A stretch of DNA of 64,000 nt from Pelodera strongyloides (Eukaryota > Nematoda > Chromadorea > Rhabditida > Rhabditidae): the NCBI GenBank assembly GCA_036852015.1, contig JAANDG010000163.1, positions 186,001 through 250,000 on the forward strand, in the 5' to 3' direction. A model generated the notes under the pieces. That model had not been told where the DNA came from. It made no database searches and saw only the letters and a list, made by a program, of their open reading frames with translations. The position numbers and the translations under genes were made by a program. Numbering within the stretch: the first letter of the stretch is position 1; each line of letters begins with the position of its first letter. Of this stretch, positions 1 through 10,587 are shown piece after piece.

Positions 1-175
1 CAAATTGCCCACTACTAGATTATGTCAGGTGACCACCAAATGGTTTGGCTAGCAAAAACAAAAAAAAAGAACCGTCACCAAATGGGTTCCACCGTTTTCT
101 ATATATTGCTGACGTCCGCCTACAGTACTCCACCTACACAAGAAAGAGATCAACGGTTACCAAACCAGCGTATTT

Positions 176-234
176 ATTAAAAAAAGAAGTAAATAGAGTT
201 ACAGTAATATAAGGAAAAGTATAAATGAGAGTAT
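176..234 (+). repeat. 59-bp direct repeat, copy 1
   Basis: Identical over 59 bp to 4809-4867; the flanking bases differ on both sides. The two copies are 4633 bp apart and bracket the Penelope-like element. Confidence 0.9.
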
Positions 235-612
235 TGAGAGATAAAGTGTATCATGTTCTTTAACATGATAACCCCGTTTCGACCCTGATCGTATACGAGG
301 ATTTTGCTGTAGTTGGGTCTCATCAGTACGATGACCACAGCTTTGAGCGATAGGAAAAAAATAAATAAAAATGAGAATGCACACAAGAGAGAGAGAGAGA
401 GAGAAAATAACTATGTATAAAAAAATAACAGTTTGGTTGAAGATTGTGTGATTGATTATGTGTATGTTCGATTTTATGTTGAGTGCAATTGTTATTGCAG
501 TTAATTAATTGTTTGGTTTTTTAATGTTCGAGTACAAATATTTATATTTGTAGTGTTGTAGTATGTTATGTTTTTTGTGTTTGTAGTGTGTGCCATATTA
601 TGTGTGTTTTAG

Positions 613-655
613 TGTGTGTGTGTGTGTGTGGTGTGTATGTGCGTTTGTGTGATGT

Positions 656-714
<59 letters not shown>
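613..714. repeat. TG microsatellite and 58-base poly(T)
   Basis: TG repeats (613-660) run into an uninterrupted T tract (657-714). On the element's minus strand this reads as a long A tract downstream of the RT, so it may be the 3' tail region of the retroelement. Confidence 0.9.
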
Positions 715-715
<1 letters not shown>

Positions 716-849
716 GGTGTTAGTTAATTAGGTAATATGGTTAATAATGTGAAGCATAGTGAATAGGTTAAGTTAGATATTATATGTTAAAATTGAAATT
801 ACTGTTGTACCAATTAGTCAGTCTTTTGCTGTCATTATTATATTTAGTG

Positions 850-3503
850 CTATACATGGGTGTCGGTGATAGTTTTCCGAAATATTTGAGTGATTTTTGA
901 CAAGGGATATTTATTACGAATAAGTTTGCGTGTAAGTTGACAAACCTTGTCTTTGAAAAACTCTAAAGAAGAAGTGCAACGGTATATTCGTATTATTTCA
1001 CCCATTATACAGTTTAGTTTGATATTTGTTGAGATATGAGAATCGTACATTGGAAATCTAATGACGTCGAATTGTAGTCGTCTGTTTTGTTGTATAAATT
1101 TATAGCCCACTTATCATTAACTCGAGTAATTTGAAGGTCTAGAAAAGCTGCTGAATTTTCACTATCATTTGCAGGCTCAAGACTAAGAGATGTAGGATAC
1201 ATATTTATGAGTTGAACAAAGTCACAAATATTATTATAAAATATGGCAATATCATCCATATACCTAAACAGGCGTGTATTGTAAACTAGATGTGAGTTGT
1301 TGTTACTTTTTTAAAAAATTGAATTCTATAATTGATAGAGTGAGATCTGCCAAGAGTGGTGAGGCGTTACCTCCTTGTGGGACACCTTTGTTTGATGGAA
1401 TACTTCGTTGTTGAAGATTAGGAAACTGTTTGTGACAATATAATGTATTATATGTTTAACCTCTGTTAGTGTGTAGCAATTTTGAGAGTATGTATCAGTA
1501 TAGAAGCAGTGTTTAAATGCAACATTTATGTATGTTTTACCAGCATTTTTGAAAACATAATTCGAGTAGTTCATACATATTTTTAAGGACACAATCGTGT
1601 GGTAAGTTGGTAAAAAGACTACTGAAATCCATAACTCGTATTTTATTGAAGCGGTGAAGACTAGAATTATTGGAAATTTGCATTGAATTATCAATTGAAA
1701 AAAAGTAAGATTTGTGGATATTATGATTGCTAGTTGCTTTACAGTAGTTTGAAAAATGTGTTCTTAAATGTTTGAGTATTTTTTGTGTGTTAAAATAGAA
1801 ATGTTTTTCAGAGAACTAACCTTAGCTGCTGTTATAAATCTCATTTTAATTGTAGGTTTATGGAGTTTGGGTATGGCATAAATGTTAGGTAGTTTTCTGT
1901 GGTTATCTGGAAGATTAATACCGAAAAGACTCGAGTAATCACTGTGTCTGTTTATTATAGAATCTTTTGTCTCTAAACTGTATGGTTGATATGTATCATT
2001 GCCCACAGTTTGGTAAACATTGTTAGAGTAAACTATGCCCAACTCCTTATGAAGGAAGTTACGGTATAATAAAGGACATGAAAAGCAGAAGTTGGAATTG
2101 GCTTTGTCCACACATGTTACAACGAAATTTTGTTTTATTTTGTGGATCTCCCGTGTGACTGCACGTATGTGTTGTTCTTCAAAAATAGCAGAAGTTAAGT
2201 TAAGGTCATCCAACAAGAATTTCATATTTGGAATAGGAATACTGTTCTTCATAAAGTATTTTTTGAGGCGAGTACTTAGCTCTTGAGAGGTTTCTTTGAG
2301 TGTTTGTTGAAAATGTGAGTGACTATATGGACAGCGGTACTTTGTACCATTTAAAAGTAATTGTGTTGCTTTAGGATAGTTTGATGAGAATATTTGACAA
2401 TTACCGGAAACTATATGAGAAATATTGTTGATAGACATTATTTCTTTTCCATTGCATTTAGATAGGAATGTGCTGCAATTGCATGTAATGTTGGTTGTAG
2501 TAGCTGAATTGACTAGTGTTTTATAATTGAAAATTTTTGGACCCAGTGGGATGTTGTATTTTGGAATAAATCGGATGCGTGGTATTAGAGAATTAGGAAT
2601 GGAGTTAGTGTTGAATAATACTTTGATACTTTTTTTGACCTGATAATTGAGATTATTGTGTGGTGAGGCAAATTCAAGAAATGGTATGTGTAAATCAAAG
2701 TCTGTATGTTGAACGCTTTTTGTACTTGTGTTAGAAACATGATAATGTATTGACATTCGACCGCATATTGCTTCTGTGTTGCGCTTAAAATCGAAAGTAA
2801 CATCATTGTTGTAGTATTGTCTTATAAGAAGTTTTTTGGTTGATGAAGGAATACTTGAATAGAGTTTAGAAAGTTTTGAATAACATAGTGTGGTTGAGAT
2901 GTCTGGAGTTGGGTAATTGTTGCGAGAATGTGAACGTTTTCTTATTCCGCGATTTTTGGGTGGTCTTTTGATTTTGAGAGCGAAGTAAGGAAGTTTATTG
3001 TTTCCTAAACCTTTTTTGCTATTGTCACTGATAATACCATATCCTTTGATATTGTCATTTAAACCAAATGGATAAGCCGTGTTGAGTAATTTTATCCAGA
3101 ACAATTCTTTTGTTTTTCTTATATTTGTATCGCTGTTATTACTGAGACTATCAAGTATATGGATGGAAAACATTTTTGTTTCTACGTCCGCCTGACATGC
3201 AGAAAAATGTTTGTATAGTAGTGTATCCGTTGAATTCTTTTTCATGTGGTACCGGTGTTGGCTAAATCGGCATTTGAGTGTTCTTTTTGTTTCTCCTACG
3301 TATTGTATTAGACATTTGGAGCATGTTATGCAATAAACTATACCAGTGCTGCAGCAATTTGTTGTGTTTGTAGAAAATGTAGGTGTATAATATCTGGTAG
3401 AACTGCTACGAGTGAGAAGCTCACGTGAAACTAGTGGACATATTTTACATCGTTTGTTAGTACACGTAGTACCTATTTCTTTAGACCCCTCCATAGAGAT
3501 CAT
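850..3503 (-). pseudogene. GIY-YIG endonuclease + reverse transcriptase polyprotein of the Penelope-like element (frameshifted)
   Basis: The longest open stretch (1764-3503, 579 codons) starts with a Cys cluster (CTNKRCKIC), then GIY-YIG motifs (GIVYCITC, QYVGETKR, R..QH) within the first ~110 residues. A long Cys-containing linker follows, then the start of the RT (VVTCVDKANSNF, YAIPKLHKPTIKMRFITA). The frame is lost near 1764 and the rest of the RT continues in alternating frames at lower coordinates: motif A-like DFSSLFTNLPH (~1600-1640), GVPQGGNASPLLADL (~1340-1390), and the catalytic YMDDI (~1250-1265), then FLDLQI and a thumb-like tail to about 850. At least three frame breaks are needed to read all of it. 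The polymerase copies RNA at a nicked target and the GIY-YIG domain does the nicking. Family is clear; the exact break points are approximate. Confidence 0.82.
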
Positions 3504-4808
3504 TTTTAAGTTGGGACCTATCTTAGTTGATTGGAAAGAAGTGGACTCAAAGTATTCGTGAGTTGTAGTAGAGCATGATAAAGTCCTTCCTTCAGCCGCT
3601 CCAGGCTTCCAGAAGCAAGGGTGAACAGGCGTCTCTTACTCTTGCGAGTTAACATGGAGGGCACGGAACTATACAGTTCCTTCCACGTTGGTACGTACGG
3701 TCTCCTAGGAAGTCATGAGTTAGCCATTTCACACCCATTACCCCCCATGACTTCCACCGGTAGATGTGGGAACTCAGCCCAACTCCGTCCTAGTACCTGG
3801 GTGAGGATGAAGTGAGAGAATAGAAGTGAAAGATTGAATGTGAAACCTCGGTACGTGTCTTCCGAGTTGAGGGGAAAAGACTTTAAAAGAAACTAAAATC
3901 ATAGGATCTATGAATAAAAAAACAAGTCTCTACCAATGATGGAAGAGTGCGTGGTATAATAAACTAAAATAAAAAAATAATTATTGAATCGATACTCCTA
4001 CGCGGAGTATTCCAAAGCCCAGTATCTATAACATTTGTGGATATAGAATGGAAGGAATGGAGTAATACATTAAAGAGTTACTAAAGGAGTAAGAAAGGAA
4101 AGATGAACAAATTGTATAAATGAAACGTAAAGTAGTGTGAGTATATAGAGAGTAGGAATAGAATACGATAATAAAAATAAATAATAATCATAATAGAGAA
4201 TAATATCAAATAATAAGAGAAGGAAAGAAAGTGGTGTCAGCTCAGATGAGCAGGGTGTGTTATTCGCTCAGTAAAGAGCGAAGGTGTGTTATATCCCAAG
4301 ACCGAAGTCTTGGAATAGGCCAACACTAAGGTCGGTTGTAGCAGTGACTTGCATATAGGTGAAAATGTTAAGGAAGTAAATAAGTATAGTGAATGTATTT
4401 AACGTAAAGTGAATGTAATACAATATGACAAGAAAGCTAAACAAATAGTAAAGGAGAGATAACCATTGGAAAGGATGAACGTATAACCAGGAAGAATCGG
4501 TAATGTCCGAAAGTCTAATAGAAGAAAACAAGAAAATTTAAATGAAAGTGACAAAAAGTGTGGAACTTGGCAATAGTATTATTGTAATTATTATGAAAAA
4601 GTATGACCCTGATTTGAGACAAGGGAGGGGATGGAAGTGATATAAATGGTGGTAGAGAGAAAACATTTTAGCTGATAGATGTTGAAAAATAAAGTAATAT
4701 GAAAATAAATTAACAATATAACAAAAATTATAAGAAATAAGTGAAGACCTCGGGAGAGCAAGAGGGAAAATGAATTCTCCGTCATCGCAAACCTTTGATC
4801 CTGTAATA

Positions 4809-4867
4809 ATTAAAAAAAGAAGTAAATAGAGTTACAGTAATATAAGGAAAAGTATAAATGAGAGTAT
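4809..4867 (+). repeat. 59-bp direct repeat, copy 2
   Basis: Second copy of the bracket repeat (see 176-234). Homology stops abruptly at 4868. Confidence 0.9.
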
Positions 4868-5500
4868 GGTTAATTAAAAGAGAAACGAAATGCAATTTCT
4901 TTATCGGAACCTCCTATTTATACATATGTTTAGTTGGTCTAGTGTGCATCTGATTAGCGCACAAAGTGTCTTTTTGTGAAAAGACATAATTTAGTTGCTA
5001 ACTGATTCACGGTTAGCAATTGTTACTGGGAAGTAGGTGTTGGGACCAGCGCAAGGGGCCCAAGACCAACGGACCATACGCTAAGCTCCCCCGTGATCAA
5101 AGATAGATACTGATAGGACAAAAAGTGTGTACACGTAGTGTCAGCCGACAGTGAATGCATGATTATTGTGATTAATTTTTAAGTTAAATGGATCTTTGTA
5201 TTCGAAAATAAGAAATAAGTGGTGTCCTCACTTATAAACTGATCGTAATTTTATGCGCAGGTAGTATATGGTTCCGGGTGCACGGGGTAAGCTTTATCCA
5301 GTACTACTTTACATTATGCTAGGGGTTTTCAGGCTTGATTAATGAAATGATAAGTAAATCGTATGTTGCTCATAACATAACAAAACTTTGCACTACCTTT
5401 TTGAACCACCGTTGAAAAAAATTTGCATGAGTTGAGCCTCATCGTTGTAAATAAAATGGATATGATATATGTACCCAGCACTATTCACATCCTTTACACC
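4868..5500. other. No feature recognised
   Basis: AT-rich intergenic sequence between the retroelement and a GC-rich repeat island. I see no splice-flanked coding stretch and no clear repeat. Confidence 0.5.
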
Positions 5501-5574
5501 TTGACTTGCACCTCGTAGCTCTGGTCTCCAACCGCGCACCCCCAGCCAGGGGCGCTCGCCCCTTCTTTTTGCCT

Positions 5575-5680
5575 CCCTACGCGGCTGGCCGGTGCCCCCC
5601 TACGCGGCTGTCCGGTGCCCCCCTACGCGGCTGGCCGGTGCCCCCCTACGCGGCTGGCCGGTGCCCCCCTGTGCGGTTAG
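5575..5680. repeat. 23-bp GC-rich minisatellite
   Basis: About four tandem copies of a 23-bp unit (TACGCGGCTGGCCGG plus a C-rich tail). Open frames across it are repeat artefacts. Confidence 0.85.
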
Positions 5681-5716
5681 CTCTCCAAGGCAAAAATAAA
5701 AAGGCAGACCACATCG

Positions 5717-5815
5717 GCAAAACAAATGCACCGAGCAGCAATCGAACCTATGAAATTCACTCATTATGTTCCGGAGCCAGCGCCTTAGACCACTCGGCCA
5801 TAAAGCGCATATCTA
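5717..5815 (-). pseudogene. tRNA-like sequence (class II Ser/Leu type), degenerate
   Basis: On the minus strand an A-box-like stretch (GGCCGAGTGGTCTAAGGC) is followed about 45 nt later by a B box (AGGTTCGATTGC). The acceptor stem does not pair in the standard register, so this is a tRNA-derived remnant, for example the head of a SINE, and not a working gene. Confidence 0.45.
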
Positions 5816-5854
5816 ATAATCGAAAAGAAACATTGGGTGGTGAAGCGGATATAG

Positions 5855-6115
5855 TCGAAATTGCGCGGCTGGGTGCGCGGTTGGCTGGGGGCCCCCTGCG
5901 CGGTTGACTGGGGGTGCGCTGCGCGGTTGAGGACCAGAGCCCCGAGGCACCGCGCACCCAGCCGCGTAGTTTGCAAACTACGCGGCTGGCCGCGGCCCCT
6001 CTGCGCGGTACGCGGCTGGCTACGCCCGCACTCCAAATTGCGCGGCTGGCTACGCGTGCACTCCAATTTGCGCGGCTGGGTACGCGGTGCGCTGCGCACC
6101 GAGGAACGTAGAGCT
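5855..6115. repeat. GC-rich palindromic module (GCGCGGCTGGCTACGCG type)
   Basis: Repeated words such as TGCGCGGCTGG and TACGCGTGCACTCCAATT, with inner palindromes. A closely related module is at 48672-48830 (opposite strand) and a weaker one at 20415-20550, so it is a dispersed repeat and not a gene. Confidence 0.75.
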
Positions 6116-6380
6116 GTAGTCCGGGTGCAAGCTTAGCGCATTATCCTTGAGTCAAGTATGAGTCAAGTCAATGTGTTAATAAATAAAATAAATAAAAAAT
6201 AAAGTAGTAAAGGAGTTGACAGTCAATGAATCTATGCATGAGTATAGGAGCAGGTAACCTGAACAAAGCTTATGTTAGAGCAATATGACTTGTTCCAAGT
6301 TGTTACGGTTTTGCAGCGCATTAGAACTTGCACATAGTGTAACTGCGTGCACCAGTGAAAAAATTAGCATCCAAAAATTA

Positions 6381-6734
6381 GGCCTATTGGACTATACACC
6401 CGGACACTCGAGGATACTGACTGTACATATTAGGACACCCATGGAACACCCAGACACCACTGGACACAAACACCCGTGGACACCTGGGCGAAATAGCGGC
6501 CACAAACACCCAGATACCACTGGACACCACTTGACACCTTCAGCTAAACATGTGCCAATTTCAAAGATTAGATCGAAATATGGATTATCATATCATCATT
6601 AGCAAATTGACGTTGTCAACTTAAATTATTAATACTTAATTTTTACAAAATACTTCATTTTCATGCAAAAGTTAAACCGGTGTCCAATGGTGTCCAGTGG
6701 TGTCCGGGTGTCATGGTGTATTATCCAATAGGCC
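6381..6734. mobile_element. Fold-back element with GGCCTATTGGA ends, copy 1
   Basis: Left arm GGCCTATTGGACTATACACC and right arm ending CCAATAGGCC are inverted. The arms also hold GGTGTCC/GGACACC runs. A second copy lies at 15417-15655. No coding capacity. Confidence 0.7.
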
Positions 6735-7011
6735 GTATAGTCCAATAAGCCAAAAATTGACCCCCCCCCCCACCAGAGGTTTGGATTCATCCAAAATTCG
6801 TAAAGCGGGTTCTGTTGTTTTTCTATCCGTCAACATTGTTTTCGGCAAGTCTTCACGCTTCACATGGAATATGTTGCCTCTGTTATATGCCCCTTGGTTT
6901 ATGATCCCTTTGGGAATTAGTTTATTCAGTAACGCGCTTTTCACTCTAGGCTTTCAAAGAGCTGCACCCTCTTACATTTATGACACTCCGCGTTGACAAT
7001 AGAATGTGCAA

Positions 7012-7092
7012 CCGCACACCGTCGTGACACCGCACACCGTCGTGACACCGCACACCGCCGTGACACCGCACACTGCCGTGACACCGCACCGC
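7012..7092. repeat. 18-bp minisatellite (GTGACACCGCACACCGTC)
   Basis: Four to five tandem 18-bp units differing by single C/T changes. The length is a multiple of 3, so open frames with a repeated VTPHTV motif appear by chance. Confidence 0.88.
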
Positions 7093-7095
7093 TCT

Positions 7096-7779
7096 ACATG
7101 CGGACCACCATTCTTTTTGGTTCGCCGACGATTTTTAAGTTTCCGCATATATTTGCTTACCATTATTAATAAATCAACTTTTTCAACGTAAACGTTTCTC
7201 CTACGTTATTTTTCACATGTGAAAAAGTTCGTAGTTTTTTCAACTATAGTTACCAGGCTATAAACAAATTAATATTCAATGTTCGTGACACACAAAATAC
7301 CTTATAATAGTTTATTAACGTAGCTAATTACGTCTATCAGGCGATTAGCGGAAGGCAATTTCGGCTTTCAACCAAGCAAAATCACGGTTTCAATTTCCTT
7401 TTTATCGCAATGACGATCGTTCGTTGGCCCTAAAAAGAAGAGAGAGAGAGGCGAAAATGACCAAATGGGGTCTCAGAACATTTGAGACAATTGCCAGCAT
7501 TGATTTAGCATAATGCTAGTTTCGTGCTAGCTGACGATAAGTCTATGCGTCGTACTCCGCGTAGGTTCCTTGTAAAAAGGTCCGACATACATTTGGCTAG
7601 ATGTAAGTTATCTATAATAATTTTACTCTACGTCGTAAATTATTGAAACGGTTAGCATTGACGTGACTTCATTCAATTTGAGTACTAGTACTAGTTTCCA
7701 ATTAGTCTAAACTCCTCGCCTAACTCAATTGACAGGACAATTGGCGAGCAAACTTTGTGAAACACATGCTACCTTTTGC
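7096..7779. other. No gene seen
   Basis: AT-rich sequence with a short GA run near 7438. No splice-flanked coding stretch. Confidence 0.45.
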
Positions 7780-7967
7780 TTAAGCGATCTAACTCACGGT
7801 TTTTGAAACTTATCCCAAATAACTGCATTCCTATCTATTTATGCAAAGTGGGATCGAATTGGGGTCGATTTTTTATTATACAATACTAGAATGCTCGTTT
7901 GCATGTGAAGCACAAAAATACAGTTGTTTGACATACGTTTCAAAAACCGGCCGTTATTTCGCTTTAA
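7780..7967. mobile_element. TTAA MITE family A, copy 1 (degenerate left end)
   Basis: The right end matches the family consensus (GTTTCAAAAACCGGCCG, ATTTCGCT, TTAA). The left end is diverged (TTAAGCGA, GGTTTTTGAAAC). It shares its right TTAA with the next element. Confidence 0.7.
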
Positions 7968-8380
7968 AGGGTCAGGCCCATTTCAAATGACCCCTATTTT
8001 TGATGATTCCATCTGATTCTCCATGTCAAATATAGTAGGCTGAATTTTTTTCCAATTTTCAGTCGCAATATTCACGCAGTTTGCAGCAATTTACCATGGC
8101 CGGTCATACACAACAATCAATCGCAGTTGTCATGCCCATTCGCGCTGATTGGCCTATATCGCAATTGCCACGCCCAATAGAGCATATTGCCCAATTAGCG
8201 CTGAGGGGCGTGACAAATGCGATATATAGTTGGGTATGACTGGCCATGGTAAATTGCTGAATACTGCGTGAATTTTGCGCTTGAAAATTAGAAAAATATC
8301 GTATCCTACTATATTTGATATGGAGAATCAGATGGAATTATCAAAAATAGGGGTTATTTGAAATGGGCCTGACCCTTTAA
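7964..8380. mobile_element. TTAA fold-back MITE (TTAAAGGGTCAGGCCC ends)
   Basis: A 417-bp inverted-repeat element: TTAA + AGGGTCAGGCCCATTTCAAA at the left and the reverse complement plus TTAA at the right. The arms pair over most of the length and meet around 8110-8240. TTAA target duplication is typical of piggyBac-type elements. No ORF. Confidence 0.88.
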
Positions 8381-8783
8381 GTCGAGACTGTCACGCTCGT
8401 CTTCAACCAAGTCAAATTCCAATTTTGCACTCTCCGTTAAAAGAGTTGCGTTAGAAAAAAAGAGGTCTTTCTAATGGAGTGAGAAAGGCAATCGTCTAAA
8501 CTTAATGTAATTCCGGCAGCTTACACCAGGACCAGAAAGTGTTAAAGTGAATAGAACCCCCTTTCGTTTATCCTTTTGTTATGTGTGCTTATAATAAGCA
8601 CCGGCGCTACTGTGGAGGATAATCAAATGATTATAATATTTTCACTTTAAAGTTGTCATTTAATGATTTAAAATACCATATTTTTTTCTTGCGTAATTAA
8701 TGTGTGATTGTTCTACAAGTAGGATTCACCAGGGTAGGGATATAATTCACTAGGAAGTAGACCTCATAAATAAACCCTTAAAT
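8381..8783. other. No gene seen
   Basis: AT-rich spacer between two fold-back elements; no coding or repeat signal recognised. Confidence 0.45.
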
Positions 8784-8969
8784 GGGAAAAGTTTGAAGAA
8801 TTCTGGAAAAAGTTGGTTCAAGTTGAAACGCGAGAAAAGTTGAGAGATAATGCCAAAAGCAAGACCACAGACAAACATAGCTGAATATCCTGCGTTTCAG
8901 CATTATGCTAAATTATGCAAATGTTCCATCTTGAACCAACTTTTTCCGGAATTCTTCAAACTTTTCCCA
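8784..8969. mobile_element. Fold-back element (GGGAAAAGTTTGAAGAATTC ends)
   Basis: Arms 8784-8835 and about 8918-8969 are inverted (AAGAATTCTGGAAAAAGTTGG against CCAACTTTTTCCGGAATTCTT). Its words resemble the element at 34142-34408. Confidence 0.7.
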
Positions 8970-8982
8970 ACCCGATCGCGCC

Positions 8983-9175
8983 TTAAAGCGAAATACCAGC
9001 CGGTTTTTGAAACGCATCTCAAATATCCGCATTCTTATGCAGTTATGCTAAAAGGGGTCTATTGGGGTCTATTTTTTATTCAAATTTATGCTCATTTGCA
9101 TATGAAGCATAGGAAGGCAGGGAGTACTCGATGCGTTTCAAAAACCGGCCGGTATTTCGCTTTAAACAAGGATAA
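8983..9175. mobile_element. TTAA MITE family A, copy 2 (well preserved)
   Basis: TTAA + AGCGAAATACCAGCCGG at the left and CCGGCCGGTATTTCGCT + TTAA at the right, with GTTTTTGAAACGCAT arms. The interior is AT-rich with GCATAA/TTATGC words. No ORF of its own. Confidence 0.88.
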
Positions 9176-10147
9176 TGAAGCGCGTATCTTGGGCGGGAAC
9201 TTTATTATGCTAATCTTTATGCAATCCCACGTGAACAACAAGCTCACACCCCCACTAAAAACACCACGAGTCGGCTAAGTTAGGAACGCGTAAACATCTA
9301 AGTGGGTTAGGGCACTTAGAGAAAAGAACGCCTTAGAGAGAGACGACGAGTTAGTATTTACACTTTTAAAGTACTGAGCGCATCAGTATAATTCACTGAT
9401 GAAACCCCGGGCTTACGCCGCGCATCTAACAAGTCTAAGCAACCAGGGCGGAAACATGGCGCGTATCTGGCGAATTTTTGGAGGGTGCACGGCAGGAGCG
9501 TAACAAGAACAAGCGTGCCGCGAGTGTGCGGCAAATGTGCCACTGAACTAGTACACCCTATAAGTTGACGCTCAAAGACTGCGCGAAGATTCTGTTGGTT
9601 GTTTTCTTGGATATCATTATTTACCATTATTCTCACTTTTTCGAAAAACAAGAAACAAACGCCTCCGTTTCTAAAAGAAATACGTTTTGAGATTGTTTTG
9701 TTTTCTTTTAGTTTTTTTTCCATAAACTGCCTCATATGCTCATACTCATAACACCTTTTGTTTGCGCAGAATTTTTCACACCTATCGTCAAAACACTTTG
9801 GGATCTATTGTTTGAAATGTTTGTTAACAGAAACAAAAACAACGGATGAAAACAAGTGATTCTAAGTTTTTACAAAAGAAACCTACCAGAGGTTGTAAGG
9901 TATATTTAAAGGCATGCCTGAATGACTTGCAATATCTTTACAACTAATTCGAAAATATGGGTGTAATAGGACAGTGTTCAACACAGCTCTTTGACTCCGA
10001 ATACTAACAATGCCACTAATAATAGAGCAGCTATATAATACCAGAGTTGCGAAAAGTTGGCCTGCTGCCCAAACGCCTGAACCGTAGAACAACGTTGCGA
10101 TCGTAAAAACAAACAAAAACACACGGCCTCAAACCTTTCACCCCGAT
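9176..10147. other. No gene recognised; dispersed-repeat words
   Basis: Holds a segment (about 9420-9550) with words such as GCGCGTATCTGGCG and GGCAAATGTGCC, which recur loosely near 16130-16210 and 45760-45820, so it is probably old repeat. No acceptable exon found. Confidence 0.4.
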
Positions 10148-10150
10148 ATA

Positions 10151-10587
10151 TTAAAGGGATAGGTTCACCTCGAATTGCACCATTTTTTATAATTTCTATT
10201 GATAGTATGACCTATGACGGTCAAAATGCGAAAATTGCAGTAAATTTCCTTTGCTCCTCGAACCAGGAGCAAACTCAAAAGCTAAGCGACCTCGACCATA
10301 AAACCCTTACCCTCTGTCTTATATTCACCCTCTGCCTATCACAACAATCTCTGCACCACTAGCTTGTCACGCTATTTCGCACTTGTAACACATTTCGCCT
10401 ACCGTCCGACCTCGGCTGTGGTACGCCAGTTGTTTTATAAATTCGAGGTAGTTTAGCTTTTGAGCTTGATCTTGGCTCGAGGACCAAAGGAAATTTATTG
10501 CAATTTTCGCATTTTGACCGTCATAGGTCATACTATCAATAGAAATAATAAAAAAGGGTGCAATTCGAGGTGAACCTATCCCTTTAA
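10151..10587. mobile_element. TTAA fold-back MITE (TTAAAGGGATAGGTTCACCTC ends)
   Basis: A 437-bp element with TTAA on both sides and ~110-bp inverted arms (AGGGATAGGTTCACCTCGAA against TTCGAGGTGAACCTATCCCT). The ends match those of the 3-kb element at 17847-20807. Confidence 0.88.

Larger units (their letters stand above)
176..4867 (-). mobile_element. Penelope-like retroelement, GIY-YIG-first (Naiad/Chlamys-type), decayed
   Basis: A retroelement read on the minus strand. Its coding part (about 850-3503) joins a GIY-YIG endonuclease to a reverse transcriptase, the hallmark pair of Penelope-like elements, with the nuclease N-terminal. The stretch 3504-4808 is non-coding and would be the 5' region. 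The stretch 235-849 is the 3' side and holds a 58-base T tract (an A tract on the element strand) next to TG repeats. The whole is bracketed by identical 59-bp direct repeats at 176-234 and 4809-4867, which may be a long target duplication or the remnant of a tandem or pseudo-LTR arrangement. The coding region is frameshifted several times, so this copy is inactive. Placement in the Naiad/Chlamys clade is inferred from domain order alone. Confidence 0.8.

Noticed and set aside
5506..6136. GC-rich overlapping open frames near 5.5-6.1 kb
   Set aside because: Open in several frames on both strands because of minisatellite and palindromic repeats.
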